NCBI RefSeq assembly: GCF_021173085.1
Contig: NZ_CP076413.1
Span: 992,001 to 1,056,000, forward strand
Reading direction: 5' to 3'
DNA length: 64,000 nucleotides
Origin: Ralstonia wenshanensis
Lineage (GTDB): Bacteria; Pseudomonadota; Gammaproteobacteria; Burkholderiales; Burkholderiaceae
Below are positions 48,903 to 56,898 of the stretch, in pieces (the stretch's first letter is position 1; every line of letters begins with the position of its first letter). Position numbers and translations under genes: made by a program. The notes under the pieces are model-generated. The model had not been told where the DNA came from and searched no databases. It saw nothing but the letters and a program-made list of their open reading frames with translations.

Positions 48903-50565
48903 CGCAATTTGGAGTGGTTTGATTGGGCGCGCCGCGTTTGTCGGCGCGCTCGTTCTTTTTGGCGGCGTGTGGCAGGCGGCCATGGCCCAGCCTTCCGGCG
49001 CCGACGGCAGCGATTTCCTCTATCGCGTGCGGCAAGGCGATACGTTGATCAACCTCGCGGAACGTTACATGGACAGCGTCGATGGCTGGCGCCTGCTGCA
49101 GCAGCGCAACCATGTCGCCGATCCGTATCGGCTGAAACCCGGCTCGCTGCTGCGCATTCCGTTCGATCGCATTCCGGTGGTGCCCGCCACGGCGCAGGTC
49201 GTGTTTGCGCGCGATGCAACGACCGGCAGCAAGCCGCTGCAAACGGGCATGAGGCTCGCAGAAGCGTCGCAGATTGATACCGGCGACAAGGGCGCCGTGA
49301 CGCTGGCATTTGATGACGGCACGCGCGTGACGGTCCCGCCGGGCAGCCACGTGGCGCTGTCGCGTGTGCGCGCGTTTGCGCGTGCCGGGCTGATCGATGT
49401 GCGTGTGCACGTGAAGCAGGGCGAGGCCGAATCCAACGTCTCGCCCAGAAGAACCGGCGTGGGCCGGTACGAGATTTCCACGCCGGCGCTGGTGACAGGT
49501 GTGCGCGGTACGCGTTTCCGCGTGCAGGCAAGCGACGCCGTGTCGACGAGTTCCGTGCTCGAAGGTGAGGTGGCCACGCGCGCCGGTCGTCAGAAGCAGG
49601 CGGTCAAGGCCGGCTTTGGCGTGCAGGCATCGGATGGACACCTCAAGCGCGCAGCGCTGCCTGCTGCGCCAATTCTCGACGCCATTCCCCAGCTTGTGCA
49701 GACGCCGTGCCTGCGCGCGACGTGGCAGCCGGTCAAGGGCGCGGTCGGCTATCGCGCTGCCGTGGCACGCGATGCCGCGCTGACCGAACTCAGCGCCTAC
49801 CAATCGAGCAAGACGCCCGCAGTAACGCTCTGCGGCGATGAGGACGGCGACTACACGCTCGTCGTGCAAAGCATCGATGCGCTCGGGCTGACAAGCGAGT
49901 CGGCCACGCGGCCGTTCACCGTGCGCCTGCACCCCGAAGCGCCCTATACGATCCAGCCCGCCAGCGGCCGGACCTACCGCAGCGGCGACGTGGCATTCGC
50001 ATGGGCTGCCGTGTCCGATGCCGGCAGCTACGACATGGAAGTCGCCGGCACCGAAACCTTCACCTCGCCTGCCGTCCAGCAACATGGCAAAGATGTGCGT
50101 CTGACCAAGCCACTGACGGCCGGCACATGGTGGTGGCGTGTGCGCTCTGTGGCCGCAGACGGTAAAACTGGCCCGTGGAGCGATGCGCTGCGTTTTCGCG
50201 TGCTCGACATTCCGCCAGATGCCGTGCCGACAGCCGCAGTGGAAGCCGGCAATGATGGCAAGCTGCATGCCCACTGGTCTGCGCTGTCGCCCGAGCTGGC
50301 CGCATCTGGTGCGCGCACGCGTGTGCAACTGGCGGGTGACACAAGCTTCGCCAAGCCCATCGCCGACATCGTGAGCGAAGGCAACGAGGCCATCATTCCG
50401 CAGCCGCCGTCGGGCGTGTATTACATCCGCACTGGCGTAGATCTCGGCGATGCGGCATCGGTGGTCTACGCCAAGCCGCAGCGCATTGACGTCGGCACGT
50501 TTGTCGGTGATTCCGCTCGCAGCCCGGTGCAGAGCGGCGGCGGCAATCTGCTTCTCAATGACTGA
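48886..50565 (+). CDS. Secreted LysM-FecR protein with fibronectin-like repeats
   Basis: A 559-residue exported protein. The signal peptide ends near AMA-Q (residue 34). A LysM peptidoglycan-binding domain spans about 45-93 (YRVRQGDTLINLAERYMDSV). A FecR domain follows (about 130-215; GDKGAVTLAFDDGTRVTVPP), then two or three fibronectin-type repeats with Trp-rich strands. It sits between a response regulator and a CHASE2 kinase with overlaps on both sides. The likely role is periplasmic sensing or transmission tied to the cell wall. That role is inference; the domains are clear. Confidence 0.85.
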   Translation: MVKQADAIWSGLIGRAAFVGALVLFGGVWQAAMAQPSGADGSDFLYRVRQGDTLINLAERYMDSVDGWRLLQQRNHVADPYRLKPGSLLRIPFDRIPVVPATAQVVFARDATTGSKPLQTGMRLAEASQIDTGDKGAVTLAFDDGTRVTVPPGSHVALSRVRAFARAGLIDVRVHVKQGEAESNVSPRRTGVGRYEISTPALVTGVRGTRFRVQASDAVSTSSVLEGEVATRAGRQKQAVKAGFGVQASDGHLKRAALPAAPILDAIPQLVQTPCLRATWQPVKGAVGYRAAVARDAALTELSAYQSSKTPAVTLCGDEDGDYTLVVQSIDALGLTSESATRPFTVRLHPEAPYTIQPASGRTYRSGDVAFAWAAVSDAGSYDMEVAGTETFTSPAVQQHGKDVRLTKPLTAGTWWWRVRSVAADGKTGPWSDALRFRVLDIPPDAVPTAAVEAGNDGKLHAHWSALSPELAASGARTRVQLAGDTSFAKPIADIVSEGNEAIIPQPPSGVYYIRTGVDLGDAASVVYAKPQRIDVGTFVGDSARSPVQSGGGNLLLND

Positions 50566-52891
50566 ACCCGTGCCCGCCAAATCGGACGTGCGCAGCCTTG
50601 GGCGGCGCGCGCTGGTGGAGTGGGTCGTGCTGGTGGCGCTGGCTGCGCTGCTGACGTTGGGTGCGGTGCGCTGGAGCGTGGTCGGGCGGCTCGATGCGGC
50701 GCTGTACGACACCGCCGTCACGCTGCACGGGCATGCGCCGCGCGACGATATCGCCATCGTTGCCATTGATGACCAAAGTCTTGATGCAGTGGGGCGCTGG
50801 CCCTGGCCGCGCGCCCGGCTGGCCGATCTGATTGCGCGCGTGGGGCAGGCGCAGCCACGTGCCATCGGTGTCGATATTCTGCTGATCGAACCCGATCTTG
50901 TGCAGCCCGAAGGCGATCGGGCATTGACCGCCGCCATCGAGCAGGCCGGACACGTCATCCTGCCGGCGCTACCCGAGCGCACGGAGCACGGGCGCGTATA
51001 TCACTATCCGTTCCTTGGTATCAACGCGTCTGTCGCGCATATCAATGCCGCCCCCGATGCGGATAGCGTCGTGCGTGGCATGTATCTGGCCGAGGGTCCG
51101 CGTGCGCATGTGCTGGACCATCTTGCCGTGCAGCTCGCGCGACAGGCGCTCCAACCGCCGCCCTCCATACCGGCGCTGCCTGATGTAGAGACCGACGCCA
51201 GCGGCTGGACGCGCCGTGCGCATATCCGCCTGAATTTTGCGGGGCCGGCCGGTACATACCGGCATGTGCCGGCTGTGGACGTGCTTAACGGCCACGTGCC
51301 GCCCGAGGCGCTTGCCGGCAAGCTGGTGCTGATCGGGGCAACGGCATCCGGCGTATCCGATATTTTTGCGACGCCCCCGTCGCGCACGATGAGCGGTGTG
51401 GAGGTGCTGGCCAATGCCACGCAGACCGTACTCGACGGCAGTGCCATCCTGCCGGCGCCACCCGGAGTGTTCTGGGCGATGACGCTGCTTCCCTTGCTGA
51501 TGACCGCGTTTGCGGTGCGTTGGCTCACGCCGAGGATGGCGCTTGCCGTGGCGGTGGCGGGTGCCGCCGTGTTGTTGTTGAGCGCGATCGGCGCGCTGGT
51601 GTTCGGCAATCGCTGGCTGCCGCCGTTTGCTGCGTTGGTCGGCCCGCTGGTGTTGTATCCGCTGTGGAGCTGGCGCCAGCAGGAAGCCGCGTTGCGCTTT
51701 CTGCGTGACGAGATGCAGCGTCTGGCGCGCGAGCCCGGCCTGCTGGCCGATGCCGCGCCGCTCGCCCGCACAGGCCCCACCCTCGGTGCGCACATGGATG
51801 CCGTCGCCTCGCTCACCGATAAGCTGCGCGGGCTGCGCCGCTTCCTGGCCGATGCGCTCGAGAGCCTGCCCGATGCCACCGTCGTTTGCACGCGCGATGG
51901 CACGATCCGCCTGGCGAATGGCCGCAGTGCAGATCTGGCCGGCCAGTTGCAGACGCCCGGTCAGAATCGCGCGGCTGCGCTGCGTGACCTGCCGACGCTG
52001 TTGGCGCGTGCGTTTCCTGATCCCGCCGCCGGTGAGCACTACTGGGCACGCTGGCTGGCCAATCCCGCCGGGCTCGAACCTGTCGAGCTGCAAACGCACG
52101 ACGGCCGCTCGATGTTGATGCACGCCGCCGCGTTGCGGGACGAAGCGGGCCGCCCCGTCGACATCATCGTCAGTTTTGCCGACATCACCCCCGTGCGTCA
52201 GGCCGAGCGTCATCGCGAAGAAGCGCTGCGGTTCATCTCGCACGACATGCGTTCGCCGCAGAGCGCCATCCTCGCGCTGATCGAACTGCAGCGCGACGCG
52301 TCGCGCGCGTTGGATCGCGAAGCGCTGCTCGCGCGCATCGGGCAGTTGTCGTCGCGCACGCTGGAACTGGCCGATGCCTTTATCGATCTCGCACGCGCCG
52401 AATCGCAAACACTCAAGCTGGTGGACGTGGATCTGATCGGCCTCGTGCTCGATGCCGCCGACGAGGTCTGGCCGCTCGCGAATCGTCACGAGGTGGAAGT
52501 GCGCGTGGTGGCCGACATCGAGGCGGCCGTGCGCGGCGAGCCACGCTTGCTGGTGCGCGCGCTGGTGAATCTGCTAAACAACGCCATCAAGTTCAGCGCG
52601 GCGGGTTCAGTCGTCACCGTGTCGGTCAAACAGGACGAGGCGATGTTCTCGGTGGCCGTGGCCGACCAGGGCGCGGGCATTGCCCTGGACGATCAGCCGC
52701 GGTTGTTCCAGCCGTTCCACCGCTTGCATGAGGGCGCGGCCAATGCGCCGTCCGGCAGTGGACTGGGTCTTGTATTCGTGAAGACAGTGGTCGACCGCCA
52801 CGGCGGCCGGATTGCCGTGCAGAGCGCGCCGGGGCTCGGTTCCACCTTCACGCTGTGGCTGCCGCGCGCGGCGCATCGCCACGACGCCTGA
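50558..52891 (+). CDS. CHASE2-domain sensor histidine kinase
   Basis: A 777-residue inner-membrane kinase. A first membrane helix (about 19-36) is followed by an extracytoplasmic CHASE2 domain (about 40-300) opening DDIAIVAIDDQSLDAVGRWP. Three hydrophobic segments (about 303-375), a PAS-like region (about 430-545), and the kinase core follow. The phospho-acceptor is His562 in ISHDMRSPQ. The N box is LVNLLNNAIKFS and the G boxes are DQGAGI and GSGLGL. It overlaps the FecR gene by 8 bases and would phosphorylate the regulator at the start of the operon. Confidence 0.92.
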   Translation: MTEPVPAKSDVRSLGRRALVEWVVLVALAALLTLGAVRWSVVGRLDAALYDTAVTLHGHAPRDDIAIVAIDDQSLDAVGRWPWPRARLADLIARVGQAQPRAIGVDILLIEPDLVQPEGDRALTAAIEQAGHVILPALPERTEHGRVYHYPFLGINASVAHINAAPDADSVVRGMYLAEGPRAHVLDHLAVQLARQALQPPPSIPALPDVETDASGWTRRAHIRLNFAGPAGTYRHVPAVDVLNGHVPPEALAGKLVLIGATASGVSDIFATPPSRTMSGVEVLANATQTVLDGSAILPAPPGVFWAMTLLPLLMTAFAVRWLTPRMALAVAVAGAAVLLLSAIGALVFGNRWLPPFAALVGPLVLYPLWSWRQQEAALRFLRDEMQRLAREPGLLADAAPLARTGPTLGAHMDAVASLTDKLRGLRRFLADALESLPDATVVCTRDGTIRLANGRSADLAGQLQTPGQNRAAALRDLPTLLARAFPDPAAGEHYWARWLANPAGLEPVELQTHDGRSMLMHAAALRDEAGRPVDIIVSFADITPVRQAERHREEALRFISHDMRSPQSAILALIELQRDASRALDREALLARIGQLSSRTLELADAFIDLARAESQTLKLVDVDLIGLVLDAADEVWPLANRHEVEVRVVADIEAAVRGEPRLLVRALVNLLNNAIKFSAAGSVVTVSVKQDEAMFSVAVADQGAGIALDDQPRLFQPFHRLHEGAANAPSGSGLGLVFVKTVVDRHGGRIAVQSAPGLGSTFTLWLPRAAHRHDA

Positions 52892-53302
52892 GGCCATCGC
52901 GGTCTCGTGTGGCCTTTGCCACATTTCCTTTTCAATCATTTGCATTTCTGCACTGCGGCGGCCCTACAGTTCATTGGCCGACCCGCACAGCATGCGCCGG
53001 TGACACACCGGTCGAGAGACGACGGTACCTTGGAAAACCGAGCACAGACACGCCCGAGGCGCCACGAATGTTGAGCCAGACTGCAACCGATGTTTTGAGC
53101 GAATGCGATTACGAACGCGTTCGCGCCCAACTGCATCAAGCCCTGCGCGGCGACGGGAACCCGCCGCAGATCGAACGCTTCTGGCTGGCTGGTCGGCATG
53201 TATCCATGTGGCGCGGCGGCGGTCGCGACGGCAGCAATGCACAAGACCATCGCCGCACCGCCGCCTGACCGCGCCGCACGCAGTCAACCTCGAAACCGAG
53301 CC
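52892..53302 (+). other. Gap before the second regulator
   Basis: About 410 bases with a weak AGGCCA/TGGCCT hairpin just after the kinase stop, an AT-rich patch near 52920-52950 that could hold a promoter, and one short open frame listed separately. Confidence 0.4.
53068..53268 (+). CDS. Possible 66-residue protein, unknown
   Basis: A small ATG frame between the CHASE2 kinase and the atypical response regulator. It has an N-terminal helical segment (DYERVRAQLHQALRG) and no recognised motif. The ribosome-binding site is poor, so it may be chance or a leader peptide for the downstream regulator. Confidence 0.25.
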   Translation: MLSQTATDVLSECDYERVRAQLHQALRGDGNPPQIERFWLAGRHVSMWRGGGRDGSNAQDHRRTAA

Positions 53303-54010
53303 ATGAAAATCGGTCTGATCGACACGCACCTCGCCCGCCAGCAGGCGATCCACTCCGCGCTGCAGCCCACCCGCTTCGAATGTGTGCCGCTGTTTCTCTC
53401 CCGCCAAGTTTTTGAAGCCATTGATGTGCACGGCATCAACCTGTTGATGGTCGGCGCGCATGCGCACGACATGCCGGGCCTCTCGCTGGTGCGCACCGTG
53501 CGCGAGCGCGTGGGCCCCGGCATGGCAATCGTCTACCTTGCCGACGGCCAGGCCGATACCGAAACCGCAGACGCGCTCAATCACGGCGCAGACCTGTGCT
53601 TCCAAGGTGATATCCGTCCGCCTGAGTTGCTCGCGCGGCTTGATGCCTTGATCCGCCGCTTTGCCGTAAGCCGGGCGGTGAGAGCGTCGGAGATTCAGTT
53701 GGGCCCGTACACGCTGGACCGGCAAAATCGTTCCATCCGGTTGCGCGATGTTTCGGTGTCGGTGCATGCGCGTGAATTTGAGCTGGCGTTGCTGTTGTTC
53801 GCGAATGCGGGGCGCGTTCTCTCGCGCGCCGACATCGAACTGGCGCTCTGGGGCCGTGAGCTGAGCCCGTATTCACGCACGCTCGATACGCATGTCTCGC
53901 GCTTGCGCAAGAAGTTGCTGCTCGGCACGGAGAATGGCTTGCGCCTGCGCGCAATCTACGGGCAGGGCTTCTGCCTGGAGCGCGTGATGGATGCGGCGGC
54001 AACGCACTGA
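53303..54010 (+). CDS. Atypical OmpR-type regulator with degenerate receiver
   Basis: A 235-residue protein with the full OmpR/PhoB layout and a good winged helix (SRTLDTHVSRLRKKL; ending LRAIYGQGFCLE). Against the regulator at 48189 the receiver lost its key residues: the phospho-acceptor Asp is Gly51, the Thr is Ala80, the Lys is Gly102, and only one of the acidic pair remains (Asp7). It should not be phosphorylated in the usual way and is probably controlled by ligand, partner or level. ATG 53303 is the start; an in-frame extension to 53198 is not conserved. Confidence 0.88.
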   Translation: MKIGLIDTHLARQQAIHSALQPTRFECVPLFLSRQVFEAIDVHGINLLMVGAHAHDMPGLSLVRTVRERVGPGMAIVYLADGQADTETADALNHGADLCFQGDIRPPELLARLDALIRRFAVSRAVRASEIQLGPYTLDRQNRSIRLRDVSVSVHAREFELALLLFANAGRVLSRADIELALWGRELSPYSRTLDTHVSRLRKKLLLGTENGLRLRAIYGQGFCLERVMDAAATH

Positions 54011-54036
54011 CAGGCGCAACCCACGGAGCCACTGCC

Positions 54037-54288
54037 ATGCAACTGCTCTGTCTCACCATCCTCATCGGCTTTCTGGCCGGTCTTGTGTCCAGGTGGATCA
54101 CGCCAGGACGAGGCGTCAGCGGTTTCCTGCTCACGATCATGGTCGGCATTGCCGGTGCGCTGGCAGCCGCCTTTCTCGGCCAGTTGATGCGCTGGTATGA
54201 GCCGGGCCAATTGGCGGGATTTGTCGGTTCGGTGGCCGGCGCCGTCATCCTGCTCGCCGGCTATCACCTGATGGCGCGCGATCGCTGA
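54037..54288 (+). CDS. GlsB/YeaQ/YmgE-family stress membrane protein
   Basis: An 83-residue protein with three hydrophobic segments and the family pattern LIGFLAGLVSRWITPGRG followed by GFVGSVAGAVILL. Members are small inner-membrane proteins induced by stress. It follows the atypical regulator by 26 bases and is probably on the same transcript, making it a candidate target or partner. Confidence 0.85.
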   Translation: MQLLCLTILIGFLAGLVSRWITPGRGVSGFLLTIMVGIAGALAAAFLGQLMRWYEPGQLAGFVGSVAGAVILLAGYHLMARDR

Positions 54289-54311
54289 GTGCGGCGCTTG
54301 AAAACAAAAAT

Positions 54312-54334
54312 GCCCCGCGAGTCGGGGCTTTTTT
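54312..54334 (+). terminator. Intrinsic terminator after the GlsB-type gene
   Basis: GCCCCG/CGGGGC stem with a 5-base loop followed by a T-run, preceded by an A-rich stretch. Confidence 0.85.
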
Positions 54335-54598
54335 ATTGGGCCGGGGGAAGGGCGGATTGAGTGGCGGGCCCAAAAAGAAACGCCCTGACACTCGGGACAG
54401 CAGCATCAGGGCCAAGAAGGCCGCGGCTCTCTCTTCCGCGACCGGAGCGCACCCACGAGGGGTCGGTGCAAGCTCAGGTTACGTGGCGGAGAGCGAGGGA
54501 ATGCAAATCTTTATCAACAGCGCCAACGCCATGGGGGCGCGATGATAGCCGGCGTCGAGTAATAGGACGTCGTACAACTTGACGGCCCTGGTGTCAAC
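54335..54598. other. Gap between GlsB-type gene and GntR regulator
   Basis: No supported gene. A 69-codon frame beginning at 54336 overlaps the terminator tail and has no family character. The notable content is the GTCGTACAAC site at 54569-54578, listed separately. Confidence 0.5.
54568..54578. promoter_or_regulatory. Candidate GntR operator, distal copy
   Basis: CGTCGTACAAC, about 20 bases past the regulator stop. It is the exact inverted copy of the 11-mer at 55425-55435 upstream of gudD. Its core fits the FadR-subfamily GT-rich/AC-rich half-site pattern. Confidence 0.45.
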
Positions 54599-55354
54599 TC
54601 AGCCTGCCGTTGCCGCTGTTTGCGCGCCGGCCGCTTCATGTGCGCGGCGCAGGCGTTCCCGGCTGTTTGAGAGGTGCATGCGCATGGCAGCGCGCGCGGC
54701 TTCGGGGTCTTTGCGGGCGATGGCCTCGAAGACGCTGTGGTGCTCGCGGTTGACCGTGGCACGCAGTTCCGGCGCATTCAGATAACCCACTTGGGCCAGC
54801 CCCATCCGCGTGCGAGGGATGAGTGTTTTGCCGAGCTGGGCGAGGGCGCCAACAAAGTGTTCATTGCCCGTGGCGCGCGCGATGCTCAGGTGAAATTGCA
54901 GGTCGGAGGTGGCGCTGTCGTTGCCGTCCGCCTGGTCCTGCTCGATGGCTTCGAGCGCCAGGCGCAGGGTGTCGATTTCGGCAGGAGAGATGCGCTGCGC
55001 GGCCAAGCCTGCGCACTCCGTTTCAATGGCCACGCGCAGCTCCAGCATGCTCAAGATGTCGTGCAGTGTGGACGCATCGCCCAGCGGGATGCTGTTATCT
55101 GCGCGCGGCGGCAGGACAAAACTGCCGATGCCGTGACGCGTTTCGATCAGCCCTTTGGCCTGCAGGCGCGAAATGGCTTCGCGTATTACCGTGCGGCTCA
55201 CGCCGAGCGCTTCCATCAACGCGGATTCTGTCGGCAGCTTGTCGCCAACGCGCAGGGATTCATTGGCGATGCGCCCCTTGATATGGTCCACCACCACGTC
55301 CGCCAGGCTTTGGGTGCGGCGCACAAGCGTTGCGGGCGGGTGGGTGGTGGGCAT
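54599..55354 (-). CDS. FadR-subfamily GntR regulator
   Basis: A 251-residue repressor-type regulator. The N-terminal winged helix contains [20 protein letters not shown] and [20 protein letters not shown]. The helical FCD effector domain (about 100-230) carries metal-site residues such as [14 protein letters not shown] and [10 protein letters not shown]. It is divergent from gudD with 97 bases between starts, so control of the glucarate locus is a strong inference; the effector may be a sugar acid. Confidence 0.88.
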   Translation of the reverse strand: MPTTHPPATLVRRTQSLADVVVDHIKGRIANESLRVGDKLPTESALMEALGVSRTVIREAISRLQAKGLIETRHGIGSFVLPPRADNSIPLGDASTLHDILSMLELRVAIETECAGLAAQRISPAEIDTLRLALEAIEQDQADGNDSATSDLQFHLSIARATGNEHFVGALAQLGKTLIPRTRMGLAQVGYLNAPELRATVNREHHSVFEAIARKDPEAARAAMRMHLSNSRERLRRAHEAAGAQTAATAG

Positions 55355-55385
55355 GCAATCTCCGGAGGGGCGGGTTTACCAGGGG

Positions 55386-55414
55386 TGGTTCAGCAGGAAT
55401 GTGTCAATTATAGT
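55386..55414 (+). promoter_or_regulatory. Candidate gudD promoter
   Basis: TGGTTC (55386-55391) and TATAGT (55409-55414) with a 17-base spacer. The -35 is poor. A candidate operator begins 11 bases downstream of the -10. Confidence 0.4.
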
Positions 55415-55424
55415 TCCGTTCCAT

Positions 55425-55435
55425 GTTGTACGACG
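55425..55435. promoter_or_regulatory. Candidate GntR operator, proximal copy
   Basis: GTTGTACGACG, an imperfect palindrome matching the FadR-subfamily pattern GTM-N-KAC. It sits just downstream of the candidate gudD -10, where a bound repressor would block initiation. Confidence 0.5.
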
Positions 55436-55451
55436 ACTGATGACATACGTG

Positions 55452-56810
55452 ATGACCATGAATCACCAAGCTTCCGAAACCCCACTGCACACGCCGCGCG
55501 TCACGCGCCTCCAGGTCATTCCCGTGGCCGGCCGAGACAGCATGTTGCTGAATCTGAGCGGCGCCCACGGCCCGTTCTTCACCCGCAACATCGTCATTCT
55601 GGAAGACTCCGAGGGGCATACCGGCGTGGGCGAGGTGCCGGGCGGCGAGTCCATCCGCAAGACCATCGAGGACGCGACGCCGCTGGTTGTCGGACAACCC
55701 ATCGGTGCGTACAACAACGTGCTCAACAGCGTGCGCCGCCAATTTGCCGATCGCGACGCCGGCGGCCGCGGGTTGCAGACCTTTGACTTGCGCACCACCG
55801 TGCATGCGGTGACGGCGCTGGAAAGCGCGCTGCTCGACTTGCTCGGCCAGCATCTCGGCGTGCCCGTGGCGGCGCTGTTGGGGCAGGGGCAACAGCGCGC
55901 CAAGGTGCCGGTGCTCGGCTACCTGTTCTTTGTGGGCGACCGAAAGCGCACCGACCTGGACTACGCCGACGGCAGCGACGCCACTGACGACTGGACCCGC
56001 GTGCGCCACGAAGAAGCGCTCACGCCGGAAGCGGTGGTGCGCCTGGCCAAGGCGGCCCACGCGCGCTACGGCTTCAAGGATTTCAAGCTCAAGGGTGGCG
56101 TGCTGAGCGGCGATGACGAAATGGTCGTCACGACCGCGCTGGCTGAAGCCTTTCCGGAAGCGCGCGTCACGCTGGACCCGAACGGCGCGTGGTCGCTGGC
56201 GGAGGCCATTCGCCTGTGCCGCGACAAGCACGACGTGCTGGCCTACGCCGAAGACCCGTGCGGTGCAGAAGGCGGTTACTCCGGCCGCGAGGTGATGGCC
56301 GAATTCCGCCGCGCCACGGGTCTGCCGACGGCCACCAACATGATCGCCACCGACTGGCGCCAGATGGGGCACGCCATTCAGCTGCACTCGGTCGACATTC
56401 CGCTGGCCGATCCGCATTTCTGGACCATGCAGGGCTCGGTGCGGGTGGCGCAGATGTGCGACGACTGGGGCCTGACGTGGGGCTCGCACTCCAACAACCA
56501 CTTCGACATTTCGCTGGCGATGTTTACGCATGTTGCTGCTGCCGCGCCGGGCAACATCACCGCCATCGATACGCACTGGATCTGGCAAGACGGCCAGCGG
56601 CTGACGCGCGAACCGTTCCAGATCGTCGGCGGCGAGATTGATGTGCCGGCCGCACCGGGCCTGGGCGTCACGATCGACATGGAACAACTGGAAAAGGCCC
56701 ACGCGCTGTACAAGCAGCACGGCCTGGGCGCACGCGACGACGCAATCGCCATGCGCCAACTGATTCCCAACTGGCAGTTCGATAACAAGCGCCCCTGTAT
56801 GGTGCGCTGA
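55452..56810 (+). CDS. gudD: Glucarate dehydratase
   Basis: Enolase-superfamily enzyme that dehydrates D-glucarate to 5-keto-4-deoxyglucarate. The 452-residue product is close to E. coli GudD in length and nearly collinear with it. Key segments are [24 protein letters not shown] (catalytic Lys), [10 protein letters not shown] (metal Asp), [12 protein letters not shown] (catalytic His) and a C-terminal [13 protein letters not shown] at 55440, 55452 and 55458 are all possible; 55452 is a middle choice. It leads the sugar-acid block. Confidence 0.94.
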   Translation: MTMNHQASETPLHTPRVTRLQVIPVAGRDSMLLNLSGAHGPFFTRNIVILEDSEGHTGVGEVPGGESIRKTIEDATPLVVGQPIGAYNNVLNSVRRQFADRDAGGRGLQTFDLRTTVHAVTALESALLDLLGQHLGVPVAALLGQGQQRAKVPVLGYLFFVGDRKRTDLDYADGSDATDDWTRVRHEEALTPEAVVRLAKAAHARYGFKDFKLKGGVLSGDDEMVVTTALAEAFPEARVTLDPNGAWSLAEAIRLCRDKHDVLAYAEDPCGAEGGYSGREVMAEFRRATGLPTATNMIATDWRQMGHAIQLHSVDIPLADPHFWTMQGSVRVAQMCDDWGLTWGSHSNNHFDISLAMFTHVAAAAPGNITAIDTHWIWQDGQRLTREPFQIVGGEIDVPAAPGLGVTIDMEQLEKAHALYKQHGLGARDDAIAMRQLIPNWQFDNKRPCMVR

Positions 56811-56827
56811 CCGCTACGGCGGCACCC

Positions 56828-56859
56828 CGGGACGGCGCCAGTCGTATCGCGCCGTCCCG
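56828..56859 (+). repeat. Intercistronic hairpin between gudD and the ExuT-like gene
   Basis: CGGGACGGCGC and GCGCCGTCCCG form a perfect 11-bp stem with a 10-base loop, within the 88-base gap. No T-run follows, so it is unlikely to be a simple terminator. It may protect the gudD mRNA 3' end or set the gudD/transporter ratio. Confidence 0.7.
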
Positions 56860-56898
56860 TAAGTCAATCACGAATAAGAAGACATCGGAGACAACACC

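Noticed and set aside
48814-50982. A 722-codon minus-strand frame opposite the FecR and CHASE2 genes
   Set aside because: Overlaps coupled genes with clear domains; no ribosome-binding site or domain of its own.
54336-54545. A 69-codon plus-strand frame after the GlsB-type gene
   Set aside because: Starts within the terminator tail and has no ribosome-binding site or family pattern.
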